From the NCBI GenBank assembly GCA_018713485.1, contig DVOQ01000016.1, positions 24,953-88,952 on the forward strand: a DNA stretch of 64,000 nt, in the 5' to 3' direction. Below the pieces are notes generated by a model. It searched no databases. It was given only the letters and a program-made list of their open reading frames with translations, and was not told the DNA's origin. The translations under genes and the position numbers were made by a program. The stretch's first letter is position 1, and the number at the start of each line of letters is the position of its first letter. Shown here one piece after another: positions 50,116 through 60,321 of this stretch. Origin of the DNA: Candidatus Avisuccinivibrio pullicola. GTDB lineage: Bacteria > Pseudomonadota > Gammaproteobacteria > Enterobacterales > Succinivibrionaceae.

Positions 50116-51462
50116 TTAGGATTGCTGAATTTCCTCGGGATGTTCCTTCAGGTATTCATCCTCAAGCTCGTAGCGCGGGTTTAGGAAGTGATCGTAGAGA
50201 GCAAGTATGATGAGGAGCACCAGGCTGGGCAGAAGCCAGGCAAGATAGGCATCGCTTAAAGGCAGAAGTGTGGTCACGCTCGGGGGCAGAAGAGAGATAC
50301 CCGCGGTCTTAAAGCCGTCTACGAGACCAAAGGCAAGGCTTAAGAGAGCCACCGGAGCTATCACAAAACGCGGGTTGTTAAAGCGCCGTGCTACAAAGGA
50401 GGTGAAGACCAGCACCACGAACATCGGATACACCGTCATGAGCAGCGGCGTGGAGATGCGGATGAGTTCCGTGAGGCCTAAATTGGAAATGACGCAGGAG
50501 AAGATGGCGATGGCAAAGACGTAGGCGCGGTAACGGATTGGGGTAATGGAGCTGAAATAGGCCGAGCATGCGCAGATAAGGCCGATGGCGGTCACGAGAC
50601 AGACGATGGTGATAAGCAGGCTGAGGAAGATATTGCCGCCCGTGCCGAAGGCGTAATTGACGAAGGCCCTGAGCACGGTGGCGCCGTTCTCGGCCTCGGG
50701 GGCCAGGACGTGCGCGGTGACGCCGAGCTTAAAAAGCGAGACGTAAATCACGATAAAGCCGATACCGGCCATGGAACCTGAAATAATGGCGTATTTGGTG
50801 ATGCGTTTTCTTTCCGTGACGCCGCGGGAGCGGATGGCGTTGACGATCACGATCCCGAAGGCTAACGAGGCGAGGGTATCGAGGGTGAGATAGCCGTTGA
50901 TGATCCCCTCGGAGAAGGCCTGGGAGCGGTAGGGCTCCACGGGATCGATGGGGGCGGAGGGCGAGAAGATGACGCCGGCTACGCACAGCACTAACAGCGC
51001 GCCGATCTTGACCGGGGAGAGGAAGCGCCCCACGGTGTCGAGGATCTTCGTGGGGTAGAGGGCAAAGAGCGCCGCGATGACGTAGTAGATAACCGAGTAG
51101 ATAAGTAGGTTATCCTCTCCCATGTAGGGAGCTGCTCCCATTTCATAGGCCACGGTGGTGGTACGCGGGATGGCGTTGAGCGGGCCGATGCACAGATAGC
51201 AGATCACGGCCGCGACGATGCCGCCCTTAAGACCGATGGGCAGGGTGATGAGGGTCAGGGAACCGACCTTGTTGGCAAGGGCGATGGCGGCGATGACGGG
51301 CAGTCCCACGCCGGTAATGATGAAACCGATGGCAGAACTTATCACCTCGGTTCCGGTACACATGCCTAAATAGGGCGGGAAGATAATATTGCCGGCGCCC
51401 ACGTAGAGCACGAAGTTGGTCATACCGAGCAGGATAATGTCCCTAAACGAAAGTTTTTGCAT
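50116..51462 (-). CDS. brnQ: Branched-chain amino acid transporter (LIVCS family)
   Basis: 'FVLYVGAGNIIFPPYLGMCTG' and multi-TM topology typical of BrnQ. Confidence 0.93.
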   Translation of the reverse strand: MQKLSFRDIILLGMTNFVLYVGAGNIIFPPYLGMCTGTEVISSAIGFIITGVGLPVIAAIALANKVGSLTLITLPIGLKGGIVAAVICYLCIGPLNAIPRTTTVAYEMGAAPYMGEDNLLIYSVIYYVIAALFALYPTKILDTVGRFLSPVKIGALLVLCVAGVIFSPSAPIDPVEPYRSQAFSEGIINGYLTLDTLASLAFGIVIVNAIRSRGVTERKRITKYAIISGSMAGIGFIVIYVSLFKLGVTAHVLAPEAENGATVLRAFVNYAFGTGGNIFLSLLITIVCLVTAIGLICACSAYFSSITPIRYRAYVFAIAIFSCVISNLGLTELIRISTPLLMTVYPMFVVLVFTSFVARRFNNPRFVIAPVALLSLAFGLVDGFKTAGISLLPPSVTTLLPLSDAYLAWLLPSLVLLIILALYDHFLNPRYELEDEYLKEHPEEIQQS

Positions 51463-51645
51463 TTAGCACCTCAAAAGCCCGCGGTCAATACGCAACGTAA
51501 AACGCACTGAATTATAGCAAAAGGCTCTTTACAAAGGAGAAAAAGAAAGACTGATTAGGAATTTAGGGTTCGGATAATCTGCATCTTAAGGGTGCAGAAG
51601 CTCACAGGGACAGGACAGTATGCTCAGGGTGTCTAACAGAGGGCC

Positions 51646-51668
51646 CCCTCTCCCAAAGCGGGAGAGGG
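51646..51668. terminator. Perfect hairpin downstream of the NrdD-like small ORF
   Basis: CCCTCTCCC-AAAGC-GGGAGAGGG, no clear T tract. Confidence 0.45.
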
Positions 51669-51676
51669 AAAGCGTT

Positions 51677-51844
51677 TTAGACGTGCAGATGCTTGACGCG
51701 ATCGCGCTCCTCGGCGCGCTTGGCGTTGTTAAAGCGATCAAGGGTACCGACGAGATAGCCCGTGACGCGGCGGATGCGCTGAAATTTCACTCCCGTGCCG
51801 ATAATGCCGTTCTTGCTGTTGAGCCTGCAGATAAAGTTACTCAT
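51677..51844 (-). CDS. 55-aa stand-alone protein resembling the NrdD glycyl-radical enzyme C-terminal region
   Basis: Below the ORF-track cutoff; translated by hand: MSNFICRLNSKNGIIGTGVKFQRIRRVTGYLVGTLDRFNNAKRAEERDRVKHLHV; 'RVTGYL....RFN.AK.AE..DRVKH' is NrdD-type. Confidence 0.7.
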   Translation of the reverse strand: MSNFICRLNSKNGIIGTGVKFQRIRRVTGYLVGTLDRFNNAKRAEERDRVKHLHV

Positions 51845-52067
51845 GATGCTGTCCTGTGTCGTGGGTGAGGTGATTTGCGTTTTTATTGTAGGTCACCTGA
51901 AGGAGGGCGGAGATTTAGCTGCAAAAATTTTGCAACAGAAGCTCTCAGGTGAACCGTACTGGCCGCTTTCTGCACTGTTTTAGGTATGACCGCGGTCTTT
52001 TACACAACTCAGGTTTCTTTTCCCGGGGCTATGCAGTAGGATCCGCTCCGTTTTAAAGGAGGGTAAT

Positions 52068-53261
52068 ATGATTAAGGGGCTTATCTCACTGGCCTTCGGC
52101 GCGCTGTCCTTTGGCATTATCGAGTTCGTCGCCATGGGTCTTCTGCCATATTTTGCCGCAGATTTCGGCGTGTCCATAGCCATGGCCGGGCAGACCATTT
52201 CCTTTTACGCCTTCGGCGTGGTCGCCGGTGCTCTGGGGATCATCTTCTGTCAGCGCTTTAATCTAAAGCGACTCATGCTCGTTATTGTGGCACTGCAGTT
52301 AGTGGGCATTCTGCTCACCCCCATGGCACAGAGCTTTGAGATGCTGCTTGCAGGACGCTTTGTCAGCGGACTGCCTCATGGCTGTTTCTTCGGGGTGGGG
52401 GCGATCATCGCGCAGCGGATTGCCGTTAAGGGCAAAAGCAATGCCGCCATGGCGATCATGATCGCAGGGCAGACCGTCTCCAACGTCTTCGGCGTGCCCT
52501 TAGGCACCTTCTTAGCTCACGCCATCTCATGGCAGACCATCTTCTATATCATGGCCGTCTGGGACGTGGTGGTGCTGTTATCCATGCTCCGCTTCCTCCC
52601 CGATACGGGACATCTTGAGGAACAGAGTTTCCTTGGGCAGTTCCGTTTCCTGAGACACCGCGCCGCATGGCTCGTCTTCGGCACTATCTTCCTTGACAGC
52701 GTGGGTATCTTCTGCGTGCACACCTACGTAAGCCCCATGCTCACCGGGCATGTGGGGCTGGCGCTTGAACACGTGCCGGCCGTGCTCATTGTCATCGGCA
52801 TGGCGATGATGATCTTCAATCTGCTTTCAGGACGACTTGCCGATCTCTTCACCTCCGGCAAGGTCACTTTTTACTTTCTGATCCTCGCCCTTATCTCCAT
52901 GCTCCTGTTAGGCCTTGCCGGCGGGCATGTCATGGCGGTGGGCATCGTCACGGCCTGTATCGTGCCTGCGGTGCTCTTTGGCGTGGGCACGCCTGAGCAG
53001 GTGGCGATCGTGCGCTGTGCCCGCGGCGGCGAGCTTTTAGGCGTGGCCTTGGGCCAGGTGTGCTTTAACATGGGCAATGCCGTAGGGGCCCTCTTAGGTG
53101 CCCTGCCCATGGAACACGGCTATAGTGTGGCGAGTATCACCTATATCGGGGCGCTGCCCCTTGCCCTTGCCATCGGCCTCATCTTTGTCTACGTGCGCTG
53201 TGACGAGGCGGCCGTGGAGGCGGCACGGGATGCCGAGAGAGCACTGGAGAAAGAGGCCTAG
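52068..53261 (+). CDS. MFS transporter (AraJ/DHA1-like)
   Basis: 12-TM pattern; 'LAGRFVSGLPHGCFFGVGAIIA' typical of AraJ-type MFS. Confidence 0.88.
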   Translation: MIKGLISLAFGALSFGIIEFVAMGLLPYFAADFGVSIAMAGQTISFYAFGVVAGALGIIFCQRFNLKRLMLVIVALQLVGILLTPMAQSFEMLLAGRFVSGLPHGCFFGVGAIIAQRIAVKGKSNAAMAIMIAGQTVSNVFGVPLGTFLAHAISWQTIFYIMAVWDVVVLLSMLRFLPDTGHLEEQSFLGQFRFLRHRAAWLVFGTIFLDSVGIFCVHTYVSPMLTGHVGLALEHVPAVLIVIGMAMMIFNLLSGRLADLFTSGKVTFYFLILALISMLLLGLAGGHVMAVGIVTACIVPAVLFGVGTPEQVAIVRCARGGELLGVALGQVCFNMGNAVGALLGALPMEHGYSVASITYIGALPLALAIGLIFVYVRCDEAAVEAARDAERALEKEA

Positions 53262-53326
53262 TCCCGGGCTTAAGGCAGGATGGGAGCGCAGGGCGGAAGC
53301 ACCCTGCGGCTGCGGTTAAGGTTCCG

Positions 53327-54685
53327 TCAGTCCTCGCTTACCGTAACGGCAAGGCCTCCGAGGGAGGTTTCGCGGTATTTGACGTTGAGATCACGGCCGG
53401 TTAAATACATGGTCTTGATGACCTCATCGAGGCTGACGCGCGGGCGCGTGGTGCGGGCTAAGGCCATGCGCGCGGCGGTAATGGCCTTGATGGCCCCGAA
53501 GGCGTTGCGCTCAATGCAGGGGATCTGCACGAGGCCCGCCACGGGATCGCAGGTAAGGCCTAAATGGTGCTCCATCGCCACCTCGGCGGCACAGCAGGCC
53601 TGATGCGCGTCCCCTCCCATCACGGTGGCCATGGCCGCGGCGGCCATGGAGGATGCGGAACCTATTTCGGCCTGGCATCCCGCCTCGGCCCCCGAGATGG
53701 AGGCGTTGTTCCTGTAAAAAGAGCCGATAAGGCAGGCCGTTAATAAGAAATCGACTGCCTTGTCCTCATCAAAACCCTCAGTAAAGTTCTTCAGATAGAG
53801 CATCACAGCGGGAATGACGGCGCAGGCTCCGTTGGTGGGGGCCGTCACCACCTGCCCTCCGGCGGCGTTTTCCTCGGAAACGGCGATGGCGTACATCGTC
53901 ACCGCGTCCATCGCCATAAAGGGATCGTTACCCTCAGAGGCGATGTGCTCCTTTAAATGCCGGGCACGGCGCTTTAAATGCAGGGGTCCCGGCAGATAAT
54001 CCTCCCGGGGACTGACGCCGCGGGCGTACACATTCTGCATGACGGACCAGATTCTGGAGAGATAGGCGCGGATCTCCTCTTCAGGGCGGAACTGCTTTTC
54101 ATAAAAGAGCGAAAGCTGAGCCAGGTTCAGGCCGTCATCCTCGCAGATGAGGAGGGCTTTTCTGGTGTTTTCGATACTTACGCGCTCGTCAAAGCCGTCA
54201 TCGGTGCTCACCTTTGCAAAATCGGCCGCGGTTCTGACATAACCGCCGCCTACCGAGAAATAAGTCTCCTTAAAAAGGATCTCCCCGGCACTGTTACAGG
54301 CGCATAAGGTAAGAGCGTTCTCATGTTCCTTCAGAAAATCCTTCGAGAAGGTGAGATCGCGGGAGGGCAGGAACTCGATTTCCTGAGTACCGGCAAGTTT
54401 CAGCACGTGATGCGCTGCGATTTCTTCGATAATGCTTTTTTGCAGTGCGGGAGTCAGGGTCTCGGGCGTGAGTCCCGTCAGCCCCCATAAAACAGCCTTA
54501 TCCGTTAAATGCCCGCGTCCCGTGAGAGACAGCGAGCCGTACAGGGTAACGCTAAGGTGCGTCACCTCCTTAAGATGCGGGCGCAGGCCTTCTAAAAAGC
54601 GCAGCGCGGCCAGCATCGGTCCCAGGGTATGCGAGGACGAGGGACCGACGCCGATTTTGAAAATGTCGAGATTACTGCTGGGCAT
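53327..54685 (-). CDS. sdaA: L-serine ammonia-lyase (single-chain iron-sulfur type)
   Basis: 'IGVGPSSSHTLGPMLAA', 'APTNGACAVIPAV', 'EHHLGLTCDPVAGLVQIPCIERNAFGA'. Confidence 0.95.
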   Translation of the reverse strand: MPSSNLDIFKIGVGPSSSHTLGPMLAALRFLEGLRPHLKEVTHLSVTLYGSLSLTGRGHLTDKAVLWGLTGLTPETLTPALQKSIIEEIAAHHVLKLAGTQEIEFLPSRDLTFSKDFLKEHENALTLCACNSAGEILFKETYFSVGGGYVRTAADFAKVSTDDGFDERVSIENTRKALLICEDDGLNLAQLSLFYEKQFRPEEEIRAYLSRIWSVMQNVYARGVSPREDYLPGPLHLKRRARHLKEHIASEGNDPFMAMDAVTMYAIAVSEENAAGGQVVTAPTNGACAVIPAVMLYLKNFTEGFDEDKAVDFLLTACLIGSFYRNNASISGAEAGCQAEIGSASSMAAAAMATVMGGDAHQACCAAEVAMEHHLGLTCDPVAGLVQIPCIERNAFGAIKAITAARMALARTTRPRVSLDEVIKTMYLTGRDLNVKYRETSLGGLAVTVSED

Positions 54686-54854
54686 ATCCTGTATTCTTTC
54701 TTCTATGGCCGCGCTATTGTAGATCAGGTGGGCTCAAAGTGCATGGGGCAGGGCAGGCGCGCTGTAATTTGACCGCCTGCCGGATCACGGTTAAGATGGG
54801 AGGTGTTTGACAGGACTCAGAACCTCAGCTTAAGGTAAGTCAGGATAGATTTTC

Positions 54855-56837
54855 ATGCTGACAGGCAGTGTAAGACGACGGAGTGAAAACAGCGAGGAAC
54901 TGCGCTGGGGGCGCACCTTTGCCGGCACGGCCCTGCTCCTTAGCCTGATTTTCATAGCTTCCCTTGCCGTCACGCGCTATATCGGTCACATGGAGCGCGA
55001 GGCCTGCTTTGACCGTCTCGTCGAGGAGGCCCGCGATATTGCGGATTACGTGGAATTAAGCGCCCGTAAGGATCGGGAGCAGCTTAAGGTACTTGCCACC
55101 GTGGTTGCAGGCTATCCTGATCTGACCTCAGGGGAGCTTGCCGCCCTTATGGGATCCTTTGAGGATCTGGGGCTTATGGAGCGTCTCGAGTTGCTGCTCC
55201 CTGATGACCGGGTGCTCACCGCGGAAGGTAAAATCCTGAATGTCAGAGGGATCCTCTCCTTTAAGGAAGAGGCCGCCCGCGGCGCGCATGTCACGGACCG
55301 GCAAAACGATCTTGAGGATAAGGACGCTTACGTCCTGCGCCATTATGTGCCCGTGATCCGGGACGGTAAGACCGTCGCCATGCTCTATGGCGTCATTGTG
55401 ATTAAGGATCTGCCCATCGTGGTCAACGTCACCCCCTACGCCGGCAGGGGGGCCATGTATATTGTGGACGGCAGAACCGGAGATTTTCTCATTGACACGT
55501 GGCACCCGGGCAAAATGGGCAATATCTGGGCCCTGGGGGAGAGAGAAACGGCCCGCGGCTACGACGGACCTGCCCTGATGCGCGGCATGATGGAGGGTAA
55601 AAGCGACTATATCGTCTTTGTTTCCCGCACCGTGGGGGAATATCTCTACTTTTACTATACGCCCATAAACATCAACGCCTGGCGCGTCGCCGTCTCTGTC
55701 CCCGAAAGCGTGGTCTTTGAGAGCTCTAATACCGTAGCCCGCCTTCTAAACGCCCTGCTTGTCTTTGAGGCCCTGTGCTTTGGTATCTATCTTCTGTGGA
55801 TGCTGCGCACCGTGCGCCGTGTCACCACCGCCAAACAGAAGCGTCTTGAGGTCATTGAGCATATTAACGCCGTGGAAAGGCTGCTCTTCAGCGCTCACGA
55901 AAACAGGGAGCATCTTTACGCGGCTTTAGATAAGCTAAGCTCCATCCTGGATTACGTAAGACTCAGCTTCTTTATCCTAAGCGGCGGGGATACGGTGCGC
56001 CTTTACGTAAAGGAGGAAGGCAGGGAGGTTTCCGAGAGGGAGCTTTTAAAAAGCGATCCGACGCTGAAGATGCTGTGCGCATACTTTGAGGAAGGACGCG
56101 AGCTTTTGCTGACCTACAGTGCAGGTGAGTTAAGGCGTCTTTTTCCCCACGTGGATCTTAGCTCCGTGCACAGTCTTTTAGCGGTGCCGATCAGGGACGA
56201 AAACTCAGGTACGCTCATGGGGATCCTGACTTTCCGTAACCTGCCCGAAGATCCGGCGCAGCTGGCCTTTATCCGTGCGCTTACCTTCAGCTTTGCCCGT
56301 TTCTGCAGCAATCTGAGACAGCGTACGGCTCTGCAGGAGAGAGGTGATCGCGACACTCTCACCGGACTCTACAACCGCAACCGCTATGAACGCGATCTTA
56401 AGGACATCCTGAGCCGCTACGGCGACAGCCTGACCTGTATCTACATTGATGTCAACGGCTTAAGAGAGATGAACAATCAGCGCGGGCACGCTGAGGGCGA
56501 TGCCATGCTGAGTTATGTCGCCGGGGCTATCCGGGAGCACTTTGCCACTCCCTTAAGCTACCGCACGGGCGGCGATGAGTTCGTGCTCTTTGTGCCGCAT
56601 GGCGATCCTGAGATCCTTAAAAGTGCCTCCCTGAGGCTGGCTCAGGCTCTTGCCGGGAAGCATTATCACGTCTCCGTGGGCATGGAAAGCGGCACCTGCC
56701 TTGATTCACTTACCGCTCTTATCAAAAAGGCCGAGGCGAGGATGTACATGGAGAAACAGCGCTATTACGCCACGCATGAGCGCCGTGTAGCACAGGACGG
56801 AAAACGGCCTGAGGAGCGTTATCAGCCGCAGTTCTAG
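54855..56837 (+). CDS. Diguanylate cyclase: periplasmic Cache-like sensor, GAF-like region, GGDEF
   Basis: TM segments near residues 25 and 290; 'RDTLTGLYNRNRY...YRTGGDEFVLF'. Confidence 0.9.
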   Translation: MLTGSVRRRSENSEELRWGRTFAGTALLLSLIFIASLAVTRYIGHMEREACFDRLVEEARDIADYVELSARKDREQLKVLATVVAGYPDLTSGELAALMGSFEDLGLMERLELLLPDDRVLTAEGKILNVRGILSFKEEAARGAHVTDRQNDLEDKDAYVLRHYVPVIRDGKTVAMLYGVIVIKDLPIVVNVTPYAGRGAMYIVDGRTGDFLIDTWHPGKMGNIWALGERETARGYDGPALMRGMMEGKSDYIVFVSRTVGEYLYFYYTPININAWRVAVSVPESVVFESSNTVARLLNALLVFEALCFGIYLLWMLRTVRRVTTAKQKRLEVIEHINAVERLLFSAHENREHLYAALDKLSSILDYVRLSFFILSGGDTVRLYVKEEGREVSERELLKSDPTLKMLCAYFEEGRELLLTYSAGELRRLFPHVDLSSVHSLLAVPIRDENSGTLMGILTFRNLPEDPAQLAFIRALTFSFARFCSNLRQRTALQERGDRDTLTGLYNRNRYERDLKDILSRYGDSLTCIYIDVNGLREMNNQRGHAEGDAMLSYVAGAIREHFATPLSYRTGGDEFVLFVPHGDPEILKSASLRLAQALAGKHYHVSVGMESGTCLDSLTALIKKAEARMYMEKQRYYATHERRVAQDGKRPEERYQPQF

Positions 56838-57048
56838 AGGCCTTCGGGCACAGCCGGGATCAGGAAAGGGCAGGTGTACGGGCAGGGGAGAGTACGCAGG
56901 CAGGGCGCAGCTGTCAGAGCTGCTCCGTATCCTGTATTCAGCGTAAGCCCCCTCTGCTTCCTCAGGGCTGTGTAAAGCGTCTCTCCCCGGGGCGCAGAGG
57001 GTTCAAGAGTGCGGTCAGTTTACGGTGCTGCGCAGCGCCTCAGAAGCT

Positions 57049-58077
57049 TCAGATGCGGTTTTGGTGCCATACCTGCGCTGAGGAGCACGCCTGAGGGGTG
57101 TTCTGCGCCATGACGCCGGCAAGGGGATGGGGCACATAAAGTTCCTCAAGAAAGTCAGTGTCATCCCTGCTTAACGTCATATCGCAGGCCCTGCTGAGAG
57201 CTTCAGTCTGCGCAGGAGACGTGGCTCCCGTAACCGGCACGCATCCCCTTGCTAAAAGCCACGCCAGGGCCAGAGCCGTCATGCAGCAGTTCTTCTCCAG
57301 GGAAAGCCCGTGTAGGCGCTCTATAATCCCCGCATCGTACTTAGCCATCCTGTCATATTTAAAGTGCAGGTAACTGTCTTCCCTGAAGCGGCGCGTCTCT
57401 CCCTCAGCGCGGCTTAGCTTTCCGCCCGCAAGGGGACTGTAGGGGGTATAGGTCATGCCTTCTTCCCTGACGCAGGGTAGCATCTCGCGTTCTTCCTCAC
57501 GGAAGATGAGATTGTAGTGGCCCTGCACCGAGACAAATGGCGTCAGTCCCTCGTGGCGGGCAAAGTCATTAGCTTTAGCTAACTGCCAGGCAAAGCAGTT
57601 GGAGATCCCCAGGTTACGTACCAGGCCCTCCTTTACTAGCTTATGGAGACTTTCCATCACGGTCTCAAAGGGAGTGGCGTAATCCCACATATGATAGATA
57701 TAGAGATCGACGTAATTCACGTCAAGCCGCCTGAGACTGCCCTCAAGCATCTGCCGCACGTGCCTTTCAAAGCTTACGCCCTCTGAAGCCTCCTCAGAAC
57801 TTAAGGGCAGAAATTTGGTGGCGATTACCACCTCATCACGCTTTGCGTACTCCTTTAAGGCTCTGCCTAAAAATTCCTCAGAGGTTCCTTTCTGATAGAC
57901 GGGAGCGGTGTCAAAGAAGTTGATCCCCTTCTCAAGGGCTGTCCTGATAATGGCACGGCTCGTCTCTTCCTCCACTGTCCAGCTGTGCTGCCCCGTATGC
58001 GGATTGCCAAAGCCCATACATCCAAGGCACACCCCAGAGATTTTAAGCCCCGTATTGCCAAGCGTCGTGTAGCGCAT
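57049..58077 (-). CDS. Aldo/keto reductase
   Basis: 'GINFFDTAPVYQKGTSEEFLGRAL', 'YVDLYIYHMWD', 'NLGISNC'. Confidence 0.93.
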   Translation of the reverse strand: MRYTTLGNTGLKISGVCLGCMGFGNPHTGQHSWTVEEETSRAIIRTALEKGINFFDTAPVYQKGTSEEFLGRALKEYAKRDEVVIATKFLPLSSEEASEGVSFERHVRQMLEGSLRRLDVNYVDLYIYHMWDYATPFETVMESLHKLVKEGLVRNLGISNCFAWQLAKANDFARHEGLTPFVSVQGHYNLIFREEEREMLPCVREEGMTYTPYSPLAGGKLSRAEGETRRFREDSYLHFKYDRMAKYDAGIIERLHGLSLEKNCCMTALALAWLLARGCVPVTGATSPAQTEALSRACDMTLSRDDTDFLEELYVPHPLAGVMAQNTPQACSSAQVWHQNRI

Positions 58078-58306
58078 ATTTAAAGCTCCTTAATAGCGTT
58101 TCCTGAAATTGTAGGATTTCCCTGAGAAAGAAGTGATTTAAAATTTTGCTTAAACATGGCTTTTTCTGCCGGCTTTATTTGGGGCTTGCAGGGATAGCCA
58201 GAGCGTATTCATGCCCTGCAGCACGGTGTGTGACTGTCATGACTATCCATCCCCTTGCTTTTAGGATTATAATTTCTCACACCTTACTTAATTTTGGGAA
58301 AAGTTC

Positions 58307-59628
58307 ATGTCCAAAAAAATCCTCTGGGCCTCGCTCTACAGCCTGCATGACACGTCATCCGGTGCGGCAATCTCCAGCCGTACCCAGCTTGAGGAGCTGG
58401 TGAAGCAGGGCTTTACCGTGAAGGTTCTTACCGCTTTTGTCTTTGACAATCCCCGGGGCACATCGATGTTTCCCGATCTGGACGAAAAGCTTAATTCCGA
58501 GCGCAGAATCTTCACTGTGAGCGCAGACGGCATCGAGTATGTCTATGTGAAAACCGCCTCCCGCTATGTCAATGAGGTCACCGTAGCCGAAGAGAATTTC
58601 TTCTTACAAGTGTATTTTGACATGCTGCGCAGGTTCCAGCCTGACATCATGATGGGTTATGGCGGTGAGCCCCTGTCCTTCATTATGCGCCGTGAGGCCA
58701 AAGCGCGCGGTATCAGCGTCGTCTACAACCTCTGTAACGGCAGCCATCAGAATTTCCGTTTTCCGGATGTAGATCTGATTATCACCAAGTCCAGGGCTAC
58801 GGTTGACTATTACGCCAGGTGGGGCAATGCCGTCAGAAACACGGGCGTTTTTATTCGTCCTGAAAGCGTTCGGGCCTTAAAGCGTGAGCCTAAGTACATC
58901 ACCTTTATCAATCCCACTCCAGAAAAGGGTACGGCGCTCTTTGCCCGTCTGGCGATGATGTCCAAGAAAGAGCTTCCGGATGAGAAATTTCTCGTCGTGC
59001 AGAGCCGCGGCCATTTTCAGACCACTTTGCGCCAGATTCAAAATTTCGCCACACACACACACACACACACACATCTCCAGAATCTAAAGACACATCCTTA
59101 ACCCTTTCTACGGACAGCTCCGCTTTAGACGGCGCGTTAGCCTCCACTTCTGCATCCGCTTTACCGGATAACTTCGTTACCTCGTTTACCAACGTTGACG
59201 TTGCCGAACATTCCAATCAGATCAGCGCCGTTTATGCTCTGACCAAAGTGCTCATTGTTCCGTCACTGTGGCATGAGTCCATTCCCCGCGTTGCCCTTGA
59301 GGCAGAAATCAACGGCATTCCCGTCCTCGGAGCCAATAACGGCGGGATCCCTGAGGCCATCGCCGGTGGCGGTCTGGTCTGCACCATTCCTCAGCAATGC
59401 ATGAAAAACTATCTTTATCTGCCTTCTGAGGAAGAAATGCGCCCGTGGATGGACGCCCTGAAGCGTCTGCTTAGCGAGGACTGGAGCGGGGCCTGCCGCC
59501 GCAGCGCCGAGCGTAACGCTCTTGATAAGAGTACAGCCCGTCTCGTGGCCTTGCTCAATCCGCTTGTTGACAAGGCTCATAAGAGCAAGAACATCGCCAA
59601 ATCGTGGTATCTCAAAAAGGTGCAGTAA
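58307..59628 (+). CDS. GT-B/GT4-like glycosyltransferase, split by a (CA)12 tract; currently OFF (264-aa truncated product)
   Basis: N-half ORF 58307-59101 and C-half 'LIVPSLWHESIPRVALEAEINGIPVLGANNGGIPEAIAGGG' in another frame to 59628; downstream frame open back into the repeat. Confidence 0.85.
59050..59073. repeat. (CA)12 dinucleotide microsatellite within the glycosyltransferase gene
   Basis: Direct reading. Confidence 0.99.
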
Positions 59629-59661
59629 GAATTTAATAAGAACATTCAAGGAATTACCGTC

Positions 59662-59760
59662 ATGACTTCAATTAACACCGCAGAAGCTCTGCTAGCCGTT
59701 CTTCAGGATCAGCAGAAAAACGAAGCGGCCCGTGCCTTTATAGTTCAGATCATCAGATGA
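59662..59760 (+). CDS. 32-aa small ORF (possible gene remnant)
   Basis: MTSINTAEALLAVLQDQQKNEAARAFIVQIIR with AAGGAA upstream. Confidence 0.35.
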   Translation: MTSINTAEALLAVLQDQQKNEAARAFIVQIIR

Positions 59761-59846
59761 TGTTTACGCTATTACCACGGGGAGCCTGAGAGCTGTCTGT
59801 AGCGGAAAATATTGCCCCACCATAACTTTTAAATCAGGGACTTGGT

Positions 59847-60119
59847 ATGCTCTTTTCTTTCATTTTGTTTTTCTCTTTATGTGTCGCGCTGTGGTTCTTT
59901 ACCTCGCCTGCGTATCTTGCAGAGCGCGTCGCTGGACTGTATCCATTCGCGATGATCGTCTTCGGTCTTCTCTTTCTCTATCTCTTTATCGCAAGCAAGG
60001 AGGACTATCTCATGTGGATTAACGGGATACTGTTTCTGGCCTGCGGTTTTGCCTGTATGCAGGACGTGGAGAAACTAAGGCGTAAGAAGGCCGGGAAAGA
60101 AGACCTTGAAAAAGAGTAA
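59847..60119 (+). CDS. Hypothetical small membrane protein
   Basis: 90-aa ORF with about three hydrophobic segments. Confidence 0.55.
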   Translation: MLFSFILFFSLCVALWFFTSPAYLAERVAGLYPFAMIVFGLLFLYLFIASKEDYLMWINGILFLACGFACMQDVEKLRRKKAGKEDLEKE

Positions 60120-60321
60120 GCGCATTATCAGGCAATTACTGCGCAAGGCCTGAGATAACTTAACGTCTGACCTGATGATTACACGGAAGAGGATAAGCTC
60201 ATGAAATTTAAAGTTCTGACATATTTTAAAGACGAATGGAGAAGCGCCAGTAGGGAACCGTGCGTTACGGTTCTCTGTGGCTTTCCTGCAGGCAGTAAAG
60301 TAAAGGAGCGGGAGGATCGCA

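Noticed and set aside
49892-50119. 75-aa + strand ORF between pncC and brnQ
   Set aside because: Spans the dyad repeats and brnQ terminator hairpin; composition not protein-like.
51620-51868. 82-aa + strand ORF
   Set aside because: Antisense to the NrdD-like 55-aa ORF, which has recognisable family sequence.
59050-59073. Explaining the GT frameshift as a sequencing error only
   Set aside because: Possible, but an exact 12-unit dinucleotide tract at the frame junction with both flanking frames open is better explained by slippage; read-level check proposed.
58877-59216. Minus-strand ORFs with a (CV)n run across the CA repeat
   Set aside because: The low-complexity CVCVCV is just the complement of the microsatellite; the + strand GT explains the region.
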